Of a stretch of 64,000 bases of DNA, positions 37,993 through 45,980 are shown piece by piece. A program made the translations under genes and the position numbers. Origin of the DNA: Thermococcus sp. SY098 (GTDB taxonomy: Archaea; Methanobacteriota_B; Thermococci; Thermococcales; Thermococcaceae); the NCBI RefSeq assembly GCF_035621495.1, contig NZ_CP141821.1:1516760-1580759 (forward strand). Reading direction: 5' to 3'. Under the pieces are notes generated by a model, which worked only from the letters and a program-made list of their open reading frames with translations, made no database searches and was not told the DNA's origin. Each line of letters starts with the position of its first letter. Positions within the stretch are counted from its first letter, which is position 1.

Positions 37993-39408
37993 TTAATCAC
38001 CCCTCAAAATTTGGAGTATTGCATTCTCATCCAGCACTATTAACTCATCAGGCACGTTCTTAGCTTTCCTGCATATTAGGAGGTAGTGGCTTTCTCCTTT
38101 CCAGTTGCTTAGCTCGACTTTTCTTTTCAGCTCTTCGAGGATTTCTTCACCGTTTATGGGCTTGTTTCTCCACTTGCACTCGCCAAATAAGGCTTTTTTC
38201 TTGTCTCGACTGAGGGCAACTACATCTATTTCATAGACTTTTCGCTGTCCATTTTCTCTGTAGTAGCCCCAGTGCCGTCCTATCTCAGTGAACTTGAAGG
38301 GTAAATCTCCTTTGACATTTAAAATCCAGAGCAGTTCTCTGCAGATGAAATCGAACCTCCTTCCAGTGTAGTCAGGCAGCATGGAGATCACTTCTTCCCC
38401 AAGGTCTTCACGCATTGCTTCATACTCACTCAGCCTCGGATGGATGAAACGGAACCAGAAGTTGAGCAGTGGATGTCTTATGTAAATTACTCTCTCCTTT
38501 CCAAGAATAGCTCTATCATAGGAGAGCAACTTGAAGTAATCAACCAGTTCCTTTATCTGTCTCGTTAGTGATGTCTCTTCTCGATTCATATAGCCCGCTA
38601 TCTTGCTTAGTGATGTAGCTCCATTGGCCACAGCCTCAAGTATATCATAATAAACTCCAGAACGCCTTCCAAACTCAAGGGAGAGTATCCTTGGCACTTC
38701 CTCTTCTAATGGCGCTGAGGGAGAGAAGAAAAGAGCTCTAATTATTTCCTCTGCGCTTTTTCCTTCGAGTCCTTCATCTTCAATAGCTACGTAGTACTTG
38801 GGAAAGCCGCCAAAAACTGCATAAAGCTTCATAAAGTCATCTATGTCATCTATTCCAAGTTCCCTTGACATTTCGTAGCTGGCTTTAATTCCAAGCTCCT
38901 TCACGTGAAGTTCACGCTTTATCCTTCCGTAGAGCGGCTCCTTCGAATCCCTGAAGAGCTTTTTAATCATTCCAACTGTTGAGCCGGTGAAGATTAGCAT
39001 GAGATTTTTCCTGTTCTCATGGAGGTCTATGAAGTTTTGAAGGGTTGAGAACACCGAAGGCTCAACCCTCTGAAAGTCCTGAAATTCATCGAAGACGACA
39101 GCGCCGTTAAATCTCTCGAAAAGTACTTCAAAAAACTCATCCCATGTTGAGACATGCTCATATTTTGTTATAACTCCTTTTTTCCTCAGAATTTCTTCGT
39201 ACTCTCTCAAAAGGGATTCAGAAGTCTTGCCTCTATTCACGAAGAAATAAAGGTCTTTCTCTCCCAAGAACTCAAGAAGAAGCCTCGTTTTACCAACTCG
39301 CCTCAATCCATAAACCACGATGGTGTAAAGCTTCTTTTTTGAGCGTTTCCTTGCTTCTTCGAGTATTTCCATCTCAATTTCTCTGTCAATGAAGCGCACT
39401 ATATTCAC
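37993..39408 (-). CDS. ATPase with DUF234-like nuclease-fold domain
   Basis: 471 residues. P-loop GLRRVGKT (34-41), Walker B AVVFDEFQDF near 101, sensor IFTGSTVGMI near 134, a winged-helix region near 270-310, and a C-terminal PD-(D/E)XK-like motif YEIDVVA with ECKW about 15 residues later. The family (archaeal ATPase PF01637 plus DUF234) is common in archaeal genome islands with unproven function. The start at MNIVRF is close to a TATA-like AATATATAAATT of the intergenic region. Confidence 0.85.
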   Translation of the reverse strand: MNIVRFIDREIEMEILEEARKRSKKKLYTIVVYGLRRVGKTRLLLEFLGEKDLYFFVNRGKTSESLLREYEEILRKKGVITKYEHVSTWDEFFEVLFERFNGAVVFDEFQDFQRVEPSVFSTLQNFIDLHENRKNLMLIFTGSTVGMIKKLFRDSKEPLYGRIKRELHVKELGIKASYEMSRELGIDDIDDFMKLYAVFGGFPKYYVAIEDEGLEGKSAEEIIRALFFSPSAPLEEEVPRILSLEFGRRSGVYYDILEAVANGATSLSKIAGYMNREETSLTRQIKELVDYFKLLSYDRAILGKERVIYIRHPLLNFWFRFIHPRLSEYEAMREDLGEEVISMLPDYTGRRFDFICRELLWILNVKGDLPFKFTEIGRHWGYYRENGQRKVYEIDVVALSRDKKKALFGECKWRNKPINGEEILEELKRKVELSNWKGESHYLLICRKAKNVPDELIVLDENAILQILRGD

Positions 39409-39480
39409 CTACTGAATTATTCACTTAGTGAATATATAAATTTATCTGTGTGGGGACTGGAGAAACGGAAGATGTGGGGA

Positions 39481-39585
39481 GTAACCGTTCCCCCGAATGC
39501 CATCCAATGAAGATGGGAGGGTGGAAGCCTACCCGATACGAAATTAACACACTACACACAATTAACGGGTAGGCAGAACGGTTGC
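39481..39585. repeat. 105-bp structured inverted-repeat element
   Basis: Outer arms GTAACCGTTC (39481-39490) and GAACGGTTGC (39576-39585) pair over 9 of 10 positions. Inside are a short hairpin CCATC/GATGG (39500-39516) and a perfect 9-bp stem GCCTACCCG (39527-39535) / CGGGTAGGC (39566-39574) with a 30-nt AC-rich loop. It could be a small non-autonomous element or a structured RNA transcribed from the TATA-like ATATATAAATT at about 39430. It ends at the point where the broken DUF4258-like gene begins. Confidence 0.5.
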
Positions 39586-39794
39586 TTTGTGATCCTAAGA
39601 GCCTTAGAGGTGTGCTCCAGCAAGAACCTGAGGATAGGTTTAAGCTGTATTATACTTATACTGAGGATAAGGATTTGATAATAATAGTGGATGCGAAGCA
39701 TGTTAAAAGTAAGTTGAGATTAATAGTGGTGACTGTATTTCCGCAACCCTCTAAGAGGAGAACGAAGGTGAGAGAATATGAAAGAGAAGGTTGA
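39573..39794 (+). pseudogene. DUF4258-like gene lacking its N-terminus
   Basis: An open frame of about 73 codons after a TAG, reading AERLLCDPKSLRGVL then YYTYTEDKDLIIIVDAKH and a strand-rich end. It resembles the C-terminal two thirds of a DUF4258 protein; the H-A-x-x-R-x-x-E-R motif expected at the N-terminus is missing. It precedes and overlaps a DUF2283-like gene, as in the intact pair at 32399-32868. A TTG at 39582 could start a short protein, but there is no ribosome binding site. Confidence 0.5.
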
Positions 39795-40158
39795 GTTTAA
39801 GCCTGTGGATTATGATCCCGTAGTTGATTCACTCTTTGTAATGGTGCCCAAAAGTGAGTATGAGCATTCTGTTATGCTTGGAGACGATGTTATTCTGGAC
39901 TTTGGTCGGCTTTCAGGCAGGGATAAGTTGGATGTCATTGGCTTTGAAATACTTGAAGCTTCCAAAAAGTTTGGGTTGGACAAACATTTGCTCAGAAACA
40001 TTAAGAGACTCTACGCGGAGATTAAGATTAGCGAAGATAGGGTTGAAATGATGATTTCAATAGTCATAGTACAAAGAAAGAAGGAACGGGAGCGCTCAAG
40101 GATATTGGAAATGGCAAACGTCGGTCTTCCCACAGCTGTCACTTCAATTAGTGTCTAG
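39778..40158 (+). CDS. DUF2283-like protein with C-terminal extension
   Basis: 126 residues. The first 65 follow the DUF2283 pattern (DYDPVVDSLFVMVP, VILDFGRLSG, VIGFEILEASK). The rest is a basic helical extension. AAGGTGAGAG precedes the ATG. Its likely partner, the DUF4258-like frame upstream, is truncated, so this would be an orphan antitoxin-like protein. Confidence 0.65.
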   Translation: MKEKVEFKPVDYDPVVDSLFVMVPKSEYEHSVMLGDDVILDFGRLSGRDKLDVIGFEILEASKKFGLDKHLLRNIKRLYAEIKISEDRVEMMISIVIVQRKKERERSRILEMANVGLPTAVTSISV

Positions 40159-40213
40159 GCTTGGTCTTCATATTTTCACATCCAAAACGGCTTCTCTTAA
40201 AGGATGCGAGTGA

Positions 40214-40560
40214 GTTCCTAAAAAGCTCCGCAAACTTGGGATTAGAAAAGACAACCTTTTCAACAAGCTCCAAGGATTGTGGGAGGGCAAGCCATTGCTG
40301 CTTTATGTAGGCCTACATAAAGGAGAAACCGAAGCAATAATCTTGGCGAAGAGGAACAACTGTTGGGTTGCTTTGGATGATTTAAAAGCCCGAAAAGTTG
40401 CGAGAAGCGAAGGAGTTAAGGTAATCGGACATTGGGCATTCCAAAGCGTTTAAAAGAATTAAACTTAGCAGAATTTGAGCCTGAAGACCTTTTTAAAGAG
40501 TTAACTCAAATAGGTTTTAGAATTAAAAAAGAGCTGTTCTTTGAGATTTTCAAAGATTAA
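40214..40560 (+). pseudogene. PIN-domain (DUF3368-like) pseudogene
   Basis: Frame one (40214-40450) reads LQGLWEGKPLLLYVGLHKG then ETEAIILAKRNN, WVALDDLKARKVA and VKVIG, the middle of a PIN toxin with Glu and Asp-Asp positions intact. Near 40430 the reading moves to another frame that continues LGIPKRLKELNLAEFEP to a stop at 40558-40560. One missing base would restore it. The N-terminal strand with the first catalytic Asp is absent. So it is both truncated and frameshifted. Confidence 0.7.
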
Positions 40561-40660
40561 CTTGTTTCCGGTGTGTCCGCACTTCTGCTTTTTGAGACCT
40601 CAATCTCCCCTTTGTATCTTTGCATGTCCACCAAGATGCTTTTCTTAAGCTCAATCTGAC

Positions 40661-40706
40661 TTTTTTCTTTTGAAAGTCTCGCTCTTTAGGGGCGGGGAGG
40701 AGGTCA
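40661..40706 (+). mobile_element. IS200/IS605-type end remnant, copy 2
   Basis: TTTTTTCTTTTGAAAGTCTC, then GCTCTTTAGG and GGCGGGGAGGAGGTCA. Same orientation as copy 3 (45141-45178) and inverted relative to copy 1. The 60 nt upstream share scattered identity with those before copy 3 (TTTGNATCTYTGCA near the left), so the remnants are longer than the core. No tnpB is nearby. Confidence 0.55.
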
Positions 40707-40788
40707 AATGAAGAAAACAAAGTTGTGGTCAGGAACTCACATAATCTTTTTATTTCTGAACGACAGTTATGATATACGAGGTGAGAGG

Positions 40789-40953
40789 ATGGGTACAAAC
40801 GTTAAGCTCAACATTCCGGAGGATGTTTTAAAGACTGTTGGAATAGAGAGAGTTATTAAGATGATTGAGAGAGAGGTTATGATTGAGTACAGTGTTAAAA
40901 AATTGCATGGAAAGTTCAGAGGGAAGAATCTGCGCAAATTACTGGAATTCTAG
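40789..40953 (+). CDS. Small VapB/RHH-like antitoxin, orphan
   Basis: 54 residues beginning MGTNVKLNIPEDVLK, with a predicted strand, then helices, and a basic C-terminus (HGKFRGKNLRKLLEF). It resembles short archaeal antitoxins. GAGGTGAGAGG just precedes the ATG. No toxin gene follows directly; the next gene is another antitoxin with its own toxin. Confidence 0.6.
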   Translation: MGTNVKLNIPEDVLKTVGIERVIKMIEREVMIEYSVKKLHGKFRGKNLRKLLEF

Positions 40954-41042
40954 GATTTTATAGAGATAAATGAAAAGTACAGCTGATTTTGCGTAATCTT
41001 TTTAGTCTTTAGTTATTATTAAAAGATACGGGAGGTGAAAAT

Positions 41043-41240
41043 GTGGGCAAGGTTGTGATCACACTTAATGTTCCGGATGGTATGGAGGATGTTGTTAAGT
41101 CCTTCCTTGAGAGGGAGGCAAAGCTGATTATGAGAAGGCTTTCAAGGGCTGATTTTAAGGGTACATTTGGGATTTTAAAGGGGAAAAAGAAAAGCGTTGA
41201 TGAAATTGAGGCTGATGTTTATGACGAGTGGGAAGTTTAG
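41043..41240 (+). CDS. Antitoxin of a PIN-type pair
   Basis: 65 residues, GTG start after GGAGGTGA (41031-41038). N-terminal strand GKVVITLNVPDGME, then a helix and an acidic end VDEIEADVYDEWEV. Overlaps the downstream PIN gene by 20 nt. Shares with the orphan antitoxin at 40789 a similar leader and start, suggesting related families. Confidence 0.75.
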   Translation: MGKVVITLNVPDGMEDVVKSFLEREAKLIMRRLSRADFKGTFGILKGKKKSVDEIEADVYDEWEV

Positions 41241-41709
41241 GTTCTTCATTGACAGCAATGTTATTCTGAATTATTTTTATGGAGATGAGAATGCGAGAGA
41301 AATAATAGAGATTGCAGAAAATGCCGGTGAGATTTTCATAAATGGAATTGTTTTAACTGAAGTTTCAATAAGATACTTGAAAGATGAAACTGGCGAGAAA
41401 AGCTACACCTTGAAGCACAAACCGGAACTTGTTAAAAACGTTGATAAAAGCCCGCTCTACTCCGTTCTTGGTAATTTCTTATATCTCCCAGATAATGTAC
41501 TTATTGGAGAAGATGCAATAGCATTAATGGACATTTACGGTCTTCTCCCGAATGATGCTGTAATCCTGGCAACCTGCAAGTTTTATGGGATTAAGTACTT
41601 GATATCATTTGATAGTGACTTTAGAGAGGCATGTGGGAGAGAAGGAATTATTCTCATTGATAGCAAAGAGAAGCTTAATGAAATAATTGGTTCTGGTGGC
41701 TCAAGATGA
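41221..41709 (+). CDS. PIN-domain toxin
   Basis: 162 residues. First catalytic Asp in RFFIDSNVILNYF, Glu in VLTEVSIRYL, and the late acidic cluster ISFDSDFRE, all PIN positions. Likely a VapC-like ribonuclease inhibited by the antitoxin just upstream. The ATG at 41221 is chosen; an ATG two codons earlier is possible. The stop overlaps rfbD (ATGA). Confidence 0.85.
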   Translation: MTSGKFRFFIDSNVILNYFYGDENAREIIEIAENAGEIFINGIVLTEVSIRYLKDETGEKSYTLKHKPELVKNVDKSPLYSVLGNFLYLPDNVLIGEDAIALMDIYGLLPNDAVILATCKFYGIKYLISFDSDFREACGREGIILIDSKEKLNEIIGSGGSR

Positions 41710-42557
41710 GGGTTGCAATAATTGGGGCGAATGGGCAGTTGGGGACGGATTTAGTTGAAATCTTTGGAGAAGAGGCGATTCCCTTGACTCATGAAGATTT
41801 AGATGTTACTGATTTCGAGAGCTTGAAGATTTTGAAGGAGCTTAAGCCTGATGTGATAATCAATACAGCCGCATACGTTAGGGTTGATGATGCGGAACTT
41901 TATCCAGAGAAAGCGTTTCAGGTCAATGCAATTGGAGCTTTAAACGTTGCAAGGATAGCCAGCGAAATTGATGCTGTTAATGTTTACATCAGCACGGATT
42001 ACGTTTTTGACGGAACTAAAGGAGAGCCTTACACTGAGGAAGATGTTCCAAACCCAATAAGTGTTTATGGTTTAAGTAAATATACTGGGGAAATTTTTAC
42101 GAGAAATTATTCTAAAAAATATTACATCATTAGAGTTGCGAGTTTGTATGGGAAAGCTGGAGCGAGCGGAAAAGGCGGAAACTTCGTTGAGTTCATGATT
42201 CAAAAGGCCAAGAAGGGAGAGGAGATTAGAGTTGTTGACGACATGTTTATGAGCCCAACTTATACTAAAGATGTCGCCAGAACATTGAAGAATTTCTTGG
42301 AGCTAAAGTCAGAGTTTGGAGTCTACCACATGGTGAATGAAGGTTACTGCAGTTGGTATGAATTTACGAGGGAGATATTTAAAATTTTAGAATGGGATGT
42401 TGAAGTGAAGCCAATAAAAGCAAGTGAGCTGAAGAGACTAGCAAAGAGGCCAAGATTTTCGGCGTTGAAGAATGAAAAGCTGGAAAAGCTTGGGCTCAAA
42501 ATGAAACGTTGGGAGGGGGCTTTGGAAGAGTATTTAGAGGAGAAGGGATATCTCTAG
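41706..42557 (+). CDS. rfbD: dTDP-4-dehydrorhamnose reductase
   Basis: Last step of dTDP-rhamnose synthesis: NAD(P)H-dependent reduction. 283 residues of the extended SDR type: GANGQLG (8-14), STDYVFDG near 97, and the YGLSKYTGE active site with Tyr and Lys. rfbA, rfbB and rfbC, normally adjacent, are absent here, so the gene seems separated from its operon by the island. Translationally coupled to the PIN toxin by a 4-nt overlap. Confidence 0.92.
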   Translation: MRVAIIGANGQLGTDLVEIFGEEAIPLTHEDLDVTDFESLKILKELKPDVIINTAAYVRVDDAELYPEKAFQVNAIGALNVARIASEIDAVNVYISTDYVFDGTKGEPYTEEDVPNPISVYGLSKYTGEIFTRNYSKKYYIIRVASLYGKAGASGKGGNFVEFMIQKAKKGEEIRVVDDMFMSPTYTKDVARTLKNFLELKSEFGVYHMVNEGYCSWYEFTREIFKILEWDVEVKPIKASELKRLAKRPRFSALKNEKLEKLGLKMKRWEGALEEYLEEKGYL

Positions 42558-42570
42558 ATGTCTTTGGACG

Positions 42571-42612
42571 AAGGGACTCCGCCCCTTAAAACCCCGCTTT
42601 ATTTTTCTATTA
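42571..42612. repeat. Dispersed repeat R1, copy B
   Basis: GGGACTCCGCCCCTTAAAAC, then CCCGCTTTATTTTTCTATTACTCG, close to copy C but lacking the terminal GGCGC hairpin. It begins 13 nt after rfbD. Confidence 0.5.
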
Positions 42613-42685
42613 CTCGTCAAGGAATACAAAAAGCTAATAAAAAGCATGTTTGCTTTTATGAGCTAATGCTTTCTCTTTTTGAGTT

Positions 42686-43180
42686 TTAGACTTTCCATTT
42701 ATATTTTTCTTTCACGTATTTTATGAATTCTGGATCCTTGAATATATAAAACCAGTGCCTTTTGAGATTAAACTTAAGTGTCTTTGGATTCCGCAGTTTT
42801 ACTAAATGCCTGACGTTCATGCTGATCAGATAACGAGATTTTGAAGCATAAACAACATTCAGGAACTTGACATCATCAGCATGACCAACCAGCTTAACAA
42901 GTTCTCTATCTTCTTCAAATCGAACTCTTGGAGAAACTCGCTTAGTATGATTCAAAACCAAATGATAAATAGCTTTGGCTTTTTCAGGTTTTCCAACAAG
43001 TATACCAACAATTGCAAGAGTTTCTTTCATCTCTTCAATGGTCTCCTTAGAACCATAATTAACTAATTTGTCCTCACTAAGGAGAGTTAAAATCTTCCAA
43101 GAAGGACTCCGCTTAATATCTCTCGATTTTAAAGCACTGATTAAAATAGACGTATCCAAAACAACCTTGAGCTTAGGCAT
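42686..43180 (-). CDS. PIN-family putative toxin (TIGR00305-like)
   Basis: 164 residues beginning MPKLKVVLDTSILISAL. Asp9 (VLDTS), Glu in EEMKETL, and HADDVKFL with ISMNVRHL late. The family is annotated as putative toxin component of PIN type. Starts directly after the stop of the upstream small gene, so the pair is one operon. Confidence 0.82.
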   Translation of the reverse strand: MPKLKVVLDTSILISALKSRDIKRSPSWKILTLLSEDKLVNYGSKETIEEMKETLAIVGILVGKPEKAKAIYHLVLNHTKRVSPRVRFEEDRELVKLVGHADDVKFLNVVYASKSRYLISMNVRHLVKLRNPKTLKFNLKRHWFYIFKDPEFIKYVKEKYKWKV

Positions 43181-43462
43181 TCAAATCACTCCAAGCTTCT
43201 TAAGCTTAGCCTCAATCCTCCTAAATTTTCTCAACTCTCTTCTTGCAGTTTCAAGAAGCTCCTCAGTGCTCATTTTAACGGACTTTTTGTCCTTCACAAT
43301 AATCTTCCATGCCTTTTCATCGCTCATTGGCTTATCCATCTCATTCATTAACTCTCTAACTTGGAAAAACCAGATGACATCCTCTGGTTTTTCTTTTATG
43401 GCTTTAGCAAGACCGTCTACAATTGACTCGAATACTTTCCGATCCGCACTCTTAACAGCCAT
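43181..43462 (-). CDS. Putative antitoxin of the PIN pair
   Basis: 93 residues, helical and lysine-rich, starting MAVKSADRK. GGTGAG lies 4-5 nt before this ATG; an ATG four codons upstream would overlap that site. No recognised DNA-binding motif. The role is inferred from position before the PIN gene. Confidence 0.68.
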   Translation of the reverse strand: MAVKSADRKVFESIVDGLAKAIKEKPEDVIWFFQVRELMNEMDKPMSDEKAWKIIVKDKKSVKMSTEELLETARRELRKFRRIEAKLKKLGVI

Positions 43463-43523
43463 ACAGCTCACCATTCCACTCTTAAACTCACAACCTCTTA
43501 AACTTTTAGTTTAGATATATAGA

Positions 43524-43583
43524 ACGGGACTTCGCCCCTTAAACCCCGTTTTTATTTCTTTATCTCGGCGCTTCGCGCCACAA
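43524..43583. repeat. Dispersed repeat R1, copy C
   Basis: The fullest copy: CGGGACTTCGCCCCTTAAAC, then CCCGTTTTTATTTCTTTATC and TC-GGCGC-TTC-GCGCC, a 5-bp hairpin at 43567-43579. It sits between divergent cassettes. Copies A, B and D share parts of it. Confidence 0.55.
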
Positions 43584-43673
43584 TATGTGTTTTATGTGGA
43601 CATCATTTCTTTCTTTTGTTTATGCTTGCTAAAACCAAAATATTTAAATATTCGAGTCATGTTTATTATAATC

Positions 43674-45050
43674 ATGATTCGAAAATTTGTAAACCGGAAG
43701 AGAGAGCTCGAAGTCCTAGAGAGAGCATGGAGGGAAGGATTTCGACTTTTTGTGGTCTACGGGAGAAGAAGGGTGGGAAAGACCGCCCTTTTGAAGAAAT
43801 TCTTGGAGAATAAAAGGAGCATATATTTTCTCTGCTCCCAGAGGGGATATGAGAAAGACATCGAGAGATTTTCTCACGAGATAAGTTCTTTTATTGGTGC
43901 TCCGGTAAGATTCGAAAGCTTTAGGGATGCATTTAAGTTCCTAAGGGGGCTGGGGAGGCTTTTGGTGATTCTTGATGAGTTCTCTTACTTGATAGAGGCA
44001 GACAAGGGTGTTACATCCGAGTTTCAGGAGGTGGTGGATATAGTGCTTGAGGGTTCAGAGATCACCATTATCCTCTGCGGTTCGAGCGTTGGAATGATGG
44101 AGCGTGAGGTTCTCAGCTACAAGAGCCCCCTCTACGGTCGGGCAAGTGGGGTTCTGAAGGTCAAACCATTCCGCTTCTTCGACATGGTCGAATGGTTTGG
44201 AGAGGACTTTGAGAGACTTGTGAGGCTTTATGGAGTCACGTGGGGGATTCCCAGGTACATGGAATTCTTCAAAACGGGGAGCGATGATGAGATTATCAAC
44301 AACTTCTTTGATCCGAGTGCATTTCTTTTCAACGAGGCGAGGCTTCTCCTCATGGAGGAACTGAGGAACCCAGCCAGATACATGCAGATCATCGAGGCCA
44401 TAGCCATGGGGAAAACCCGGCTTAACGAGATCGCTCAGTACGTTGGGATGGAGGCCAAAGATCTATCTGCATATCTTAGGGTGCTCTCGAATCTTGGAAT
44501 TGTGAGGCGGGAAGTTCCAATAACAGAGAGGAAAGCCAAGAGAGGGATTTATGTTATAGAAGATGAGTACTTTCGTTTTTACCACCGCTTCGTCAGTCCG
44601 CATTATGAGGAGATAGACTCCCTCAACCCTGAGCCAGCAATTCAGGACTTCCTGAGGAACTTTAACACATACCTTGGAAAGACCTTCGAAAAAGCAGCCA
44701 GAGAGTTTCTGATAGAACTTAACAAGCATGGCAGGTTGCCATTTAAATTTACGAAGATCGGAAAGTGGTGGCATAAAAATGAGGAGATTGACCTCGTTGC
44801 ACTGGACAAAAGGGAAAATAAGGCTCTACTGGTGGAGGTAAAGTGGAAGGAGCTGAGCGAGAGGGAAGCGAGGGGAGTTCTAAAAGATTTGGAGCGTAAA
44901 AGTGGGCTTGTTGGGTTAGAAAACTGGCAGAAGTATTACGGGGTGATAGCGAAGGGTATTAAAGGTAAGGAGGCTCTTAAAAGTGGGGGCTGGCTCTTGT
45001 GGGATTTGGAGGACTTCGAGGATTTGAATTTTAAGATAAGAAAACTCTGA
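43674..45050 (+). CDS. ATPase with DUF234-like nuclease-fold domain
   Basis: 458 residues. P-loop GRRRVGKT (30-37), Walker B LLVILDEFSYL near 97, sensor ILCGSSVGMM near 133, a winged-helix region near 235-280, and a C-terminal PD-(D/E)XK-like motif NEEIDLVA with VEVKW about 15 residues later. Same family as 37993-39408, but on the other strand and not nearly identical. The ATG is chosen about 27 nt after the TATA-like AAATATTTAAATATT (leaderless). The frame is open further upstream without a ribosome binding site. Confidence 0.85.
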   Translation: MIRKFVNRKRELEVLERAWREGFRLFVVYGRRRVGKTALLKKFLENKRSIYFLCSQRGYEKDIERFSHEISSFIGAPVRFESFRDAFKFLRGLGRLLVILDEFSYLIEADKGVTSEFQEVVDIVLEGSEITIILCGSSVGMMEREVLSYKSPLYGRASGVLKVKPFRFFDMVEWFGEDFERLVRLYGVTWGIPRYMEFFKTGSDDEIINNFFDPSAFLFNEARLLLMEELRNPARYMQIIEAIAMGKTRLNEIAQYVGMEAKDLSAYLRVLSNLGIVRREVPITERKAKRGIYVIEDEYFRFYHRFVSPHYEEIDSLNPEPAIQDFLRNFNTYLGKTFEKAAREFLIELNKHGRLPFKFTKIGKWWHKNEEIDLVALDKRENKALLVEVKWKELSEREARGVLKDLERKSGLVGLENWQKYYGVIAKGIKGKEALKSGGWLLWDLEDFEDLNFKIRKL

Positions 45051-45140
45051 ATTTCGAACATAAGGAGAATAAGGCAATCTCCAGAAATTTGTTGTCTTTT
45101 GAATCTCTGCAAAGAAGAGTAACGCTTCTTTAGAGTTACA

Positions 45141-45178
45141 TTTTCTTTTGAAAGCCTCGCTCTTTAGGAAGGAGGTCA
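45141..45178 (+). mobile_element. IS200/IS605-type end remnant, copy 3
   Basis: TTTTCTTTTGAAAGCCTCGC, then TCTTTAGGAAGGAGGTCAG. It has a deletion of the GCGGGG segment relative to copies 1 and 2. A GTAAC/GTTAC mini-hairpin lies just upstream (about 45119-45138). Confidence 0.5.
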
Positions 45179-45263
45179 GCTTCTCAGCTTGTCTTAACAG
45201 CATCAGGAGGTAATACAAAACACATATATATCTGTATTACAAATATGTCCTTGGGTGAATTAC

Positions 45264-45494
45264 GTGGGAAATGTTATTAGTATTCGTGTTCCGCCAGAAA
45301 TTAAGCACGAAATGGATAAGTTAAAGGGTGAGGTTAACTGGAGCGAGGAAATTAGGGAATTCATAAAAAAGAAAATCAAAGAGCACAAAAAGAGAAAAGC
45401 GCTCCAGGAGGTTGTGGCTTATATCCAAACCTTGCCCGATGCACCAAAGGGAACAGCACAAAAGTTGGTGAGGGAGGATCGTGATAGTCATTGA
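45264..45494 (+). CDS. VapB-type antitoxin
   Basis: 76 residues beginning with GTG. N-terminal strand VISIRVPPEIKHEMD, then EVNWSEEIREFIKKKIKE, a ribbon-helix-helix pattern, and a tail that would bind the toxin. GGGTGA (45253-45258) fits the GTG at 45264 better than the GTG at 45255. Overlaps the VapC gene by 14 nt. The upstream TACAAAACACATATATATC has a TATA element. Confidence 0.82.
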   Translation: MGNVISIRVPPEIKHEMDKLKGEVNWSEEIREFIKKKIKEHKKRKALQEVVAYIQTLPDAPKGTAQKLVREDRDSH

Positions 45495-45897
45495 CTCTTC
45501 GGCCTTTTCAAAGTTCTTATTAAATGAAGAAGGCTGGGAGAAAGTAATCCCATACTTAGACCCCGACTTAGAACCACATGCCGTGGATATGTTGACCATT
45601 GAGACGACGAATGTGATATGGAAATACATGAAAAAGTACAAGCTAATAACGAGAGAACAAGCTATAGGACTTTACAAGCAGATGACAAAGCTCATAGGGG
45701 AGGAGGTAATAATATTGGAGCCAAGTGAAAAATATTTGCAAGAAGCTTTGAAAATTGCCATGGATTATGACATTTCCATTTATGACAGCCTGTTTTTGGC
45801 ACAGGCAAGAAATCTGAAAGCTGAACTAATAACGAGCGATAAAAGACAAAGAGATGTGGCGAGAGAAATTGGAATGGAGGTAGAGTACATAAAATAA
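45481..45897 (+). CDS. VapC-type PIN toxin
   Basis: 138 residues, GTG start. Acidic PIN residues: Asp5 (MIVIDSSAFSKF), Glu in DMLTIETTNVIW, DISIYDSLFLAQA and TSDKRQRDVA. A typical VapC ribonuclease size and layout, overlapping its antitoxin. Confidence 0.9.
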   Translation: MIVIDSSAFSKFLLNEEGWEKVIPYLDPDLEPHAVDMLTIETTNVIWKYMKKYKLITREQAIGLYKQMTKLIGEEVIILEPSEKYLQEALKIAMDYDISIYDSLFLAQARNLKAELITSDKRQRDVAREIGMEVEYIK

Positions 45898-45943
45898 CAC
45901 CCATGAGCGGGATAAATCATGCTTTACAGAAGATTGCAAGGGG
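45897..45943. repeat. Dispersed repeat R2, copy 1
   Basis: CACCCATGAGCGGGATAAAT, then CATGCTTTACAGAAGATTGC and AAGGGGG. Related to copies at 47513-47559 and 49243-49283. It starts at the last base of the vapC stop codon. Confidence 0.5.
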
Positions 45944-45980
45944 GACAGGATTGTTTTCACACCTTTCAAAAACTTATTGA

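Noticed and set aside
37769-37996. 75-codon plus-strand frame with GTG start between two divergent minus genes
   Set aside because: It has a weak AAGG-type site, but the protein has no recognisable pattern and it overlaps the next gene's end. Could be a remnant; not supported.
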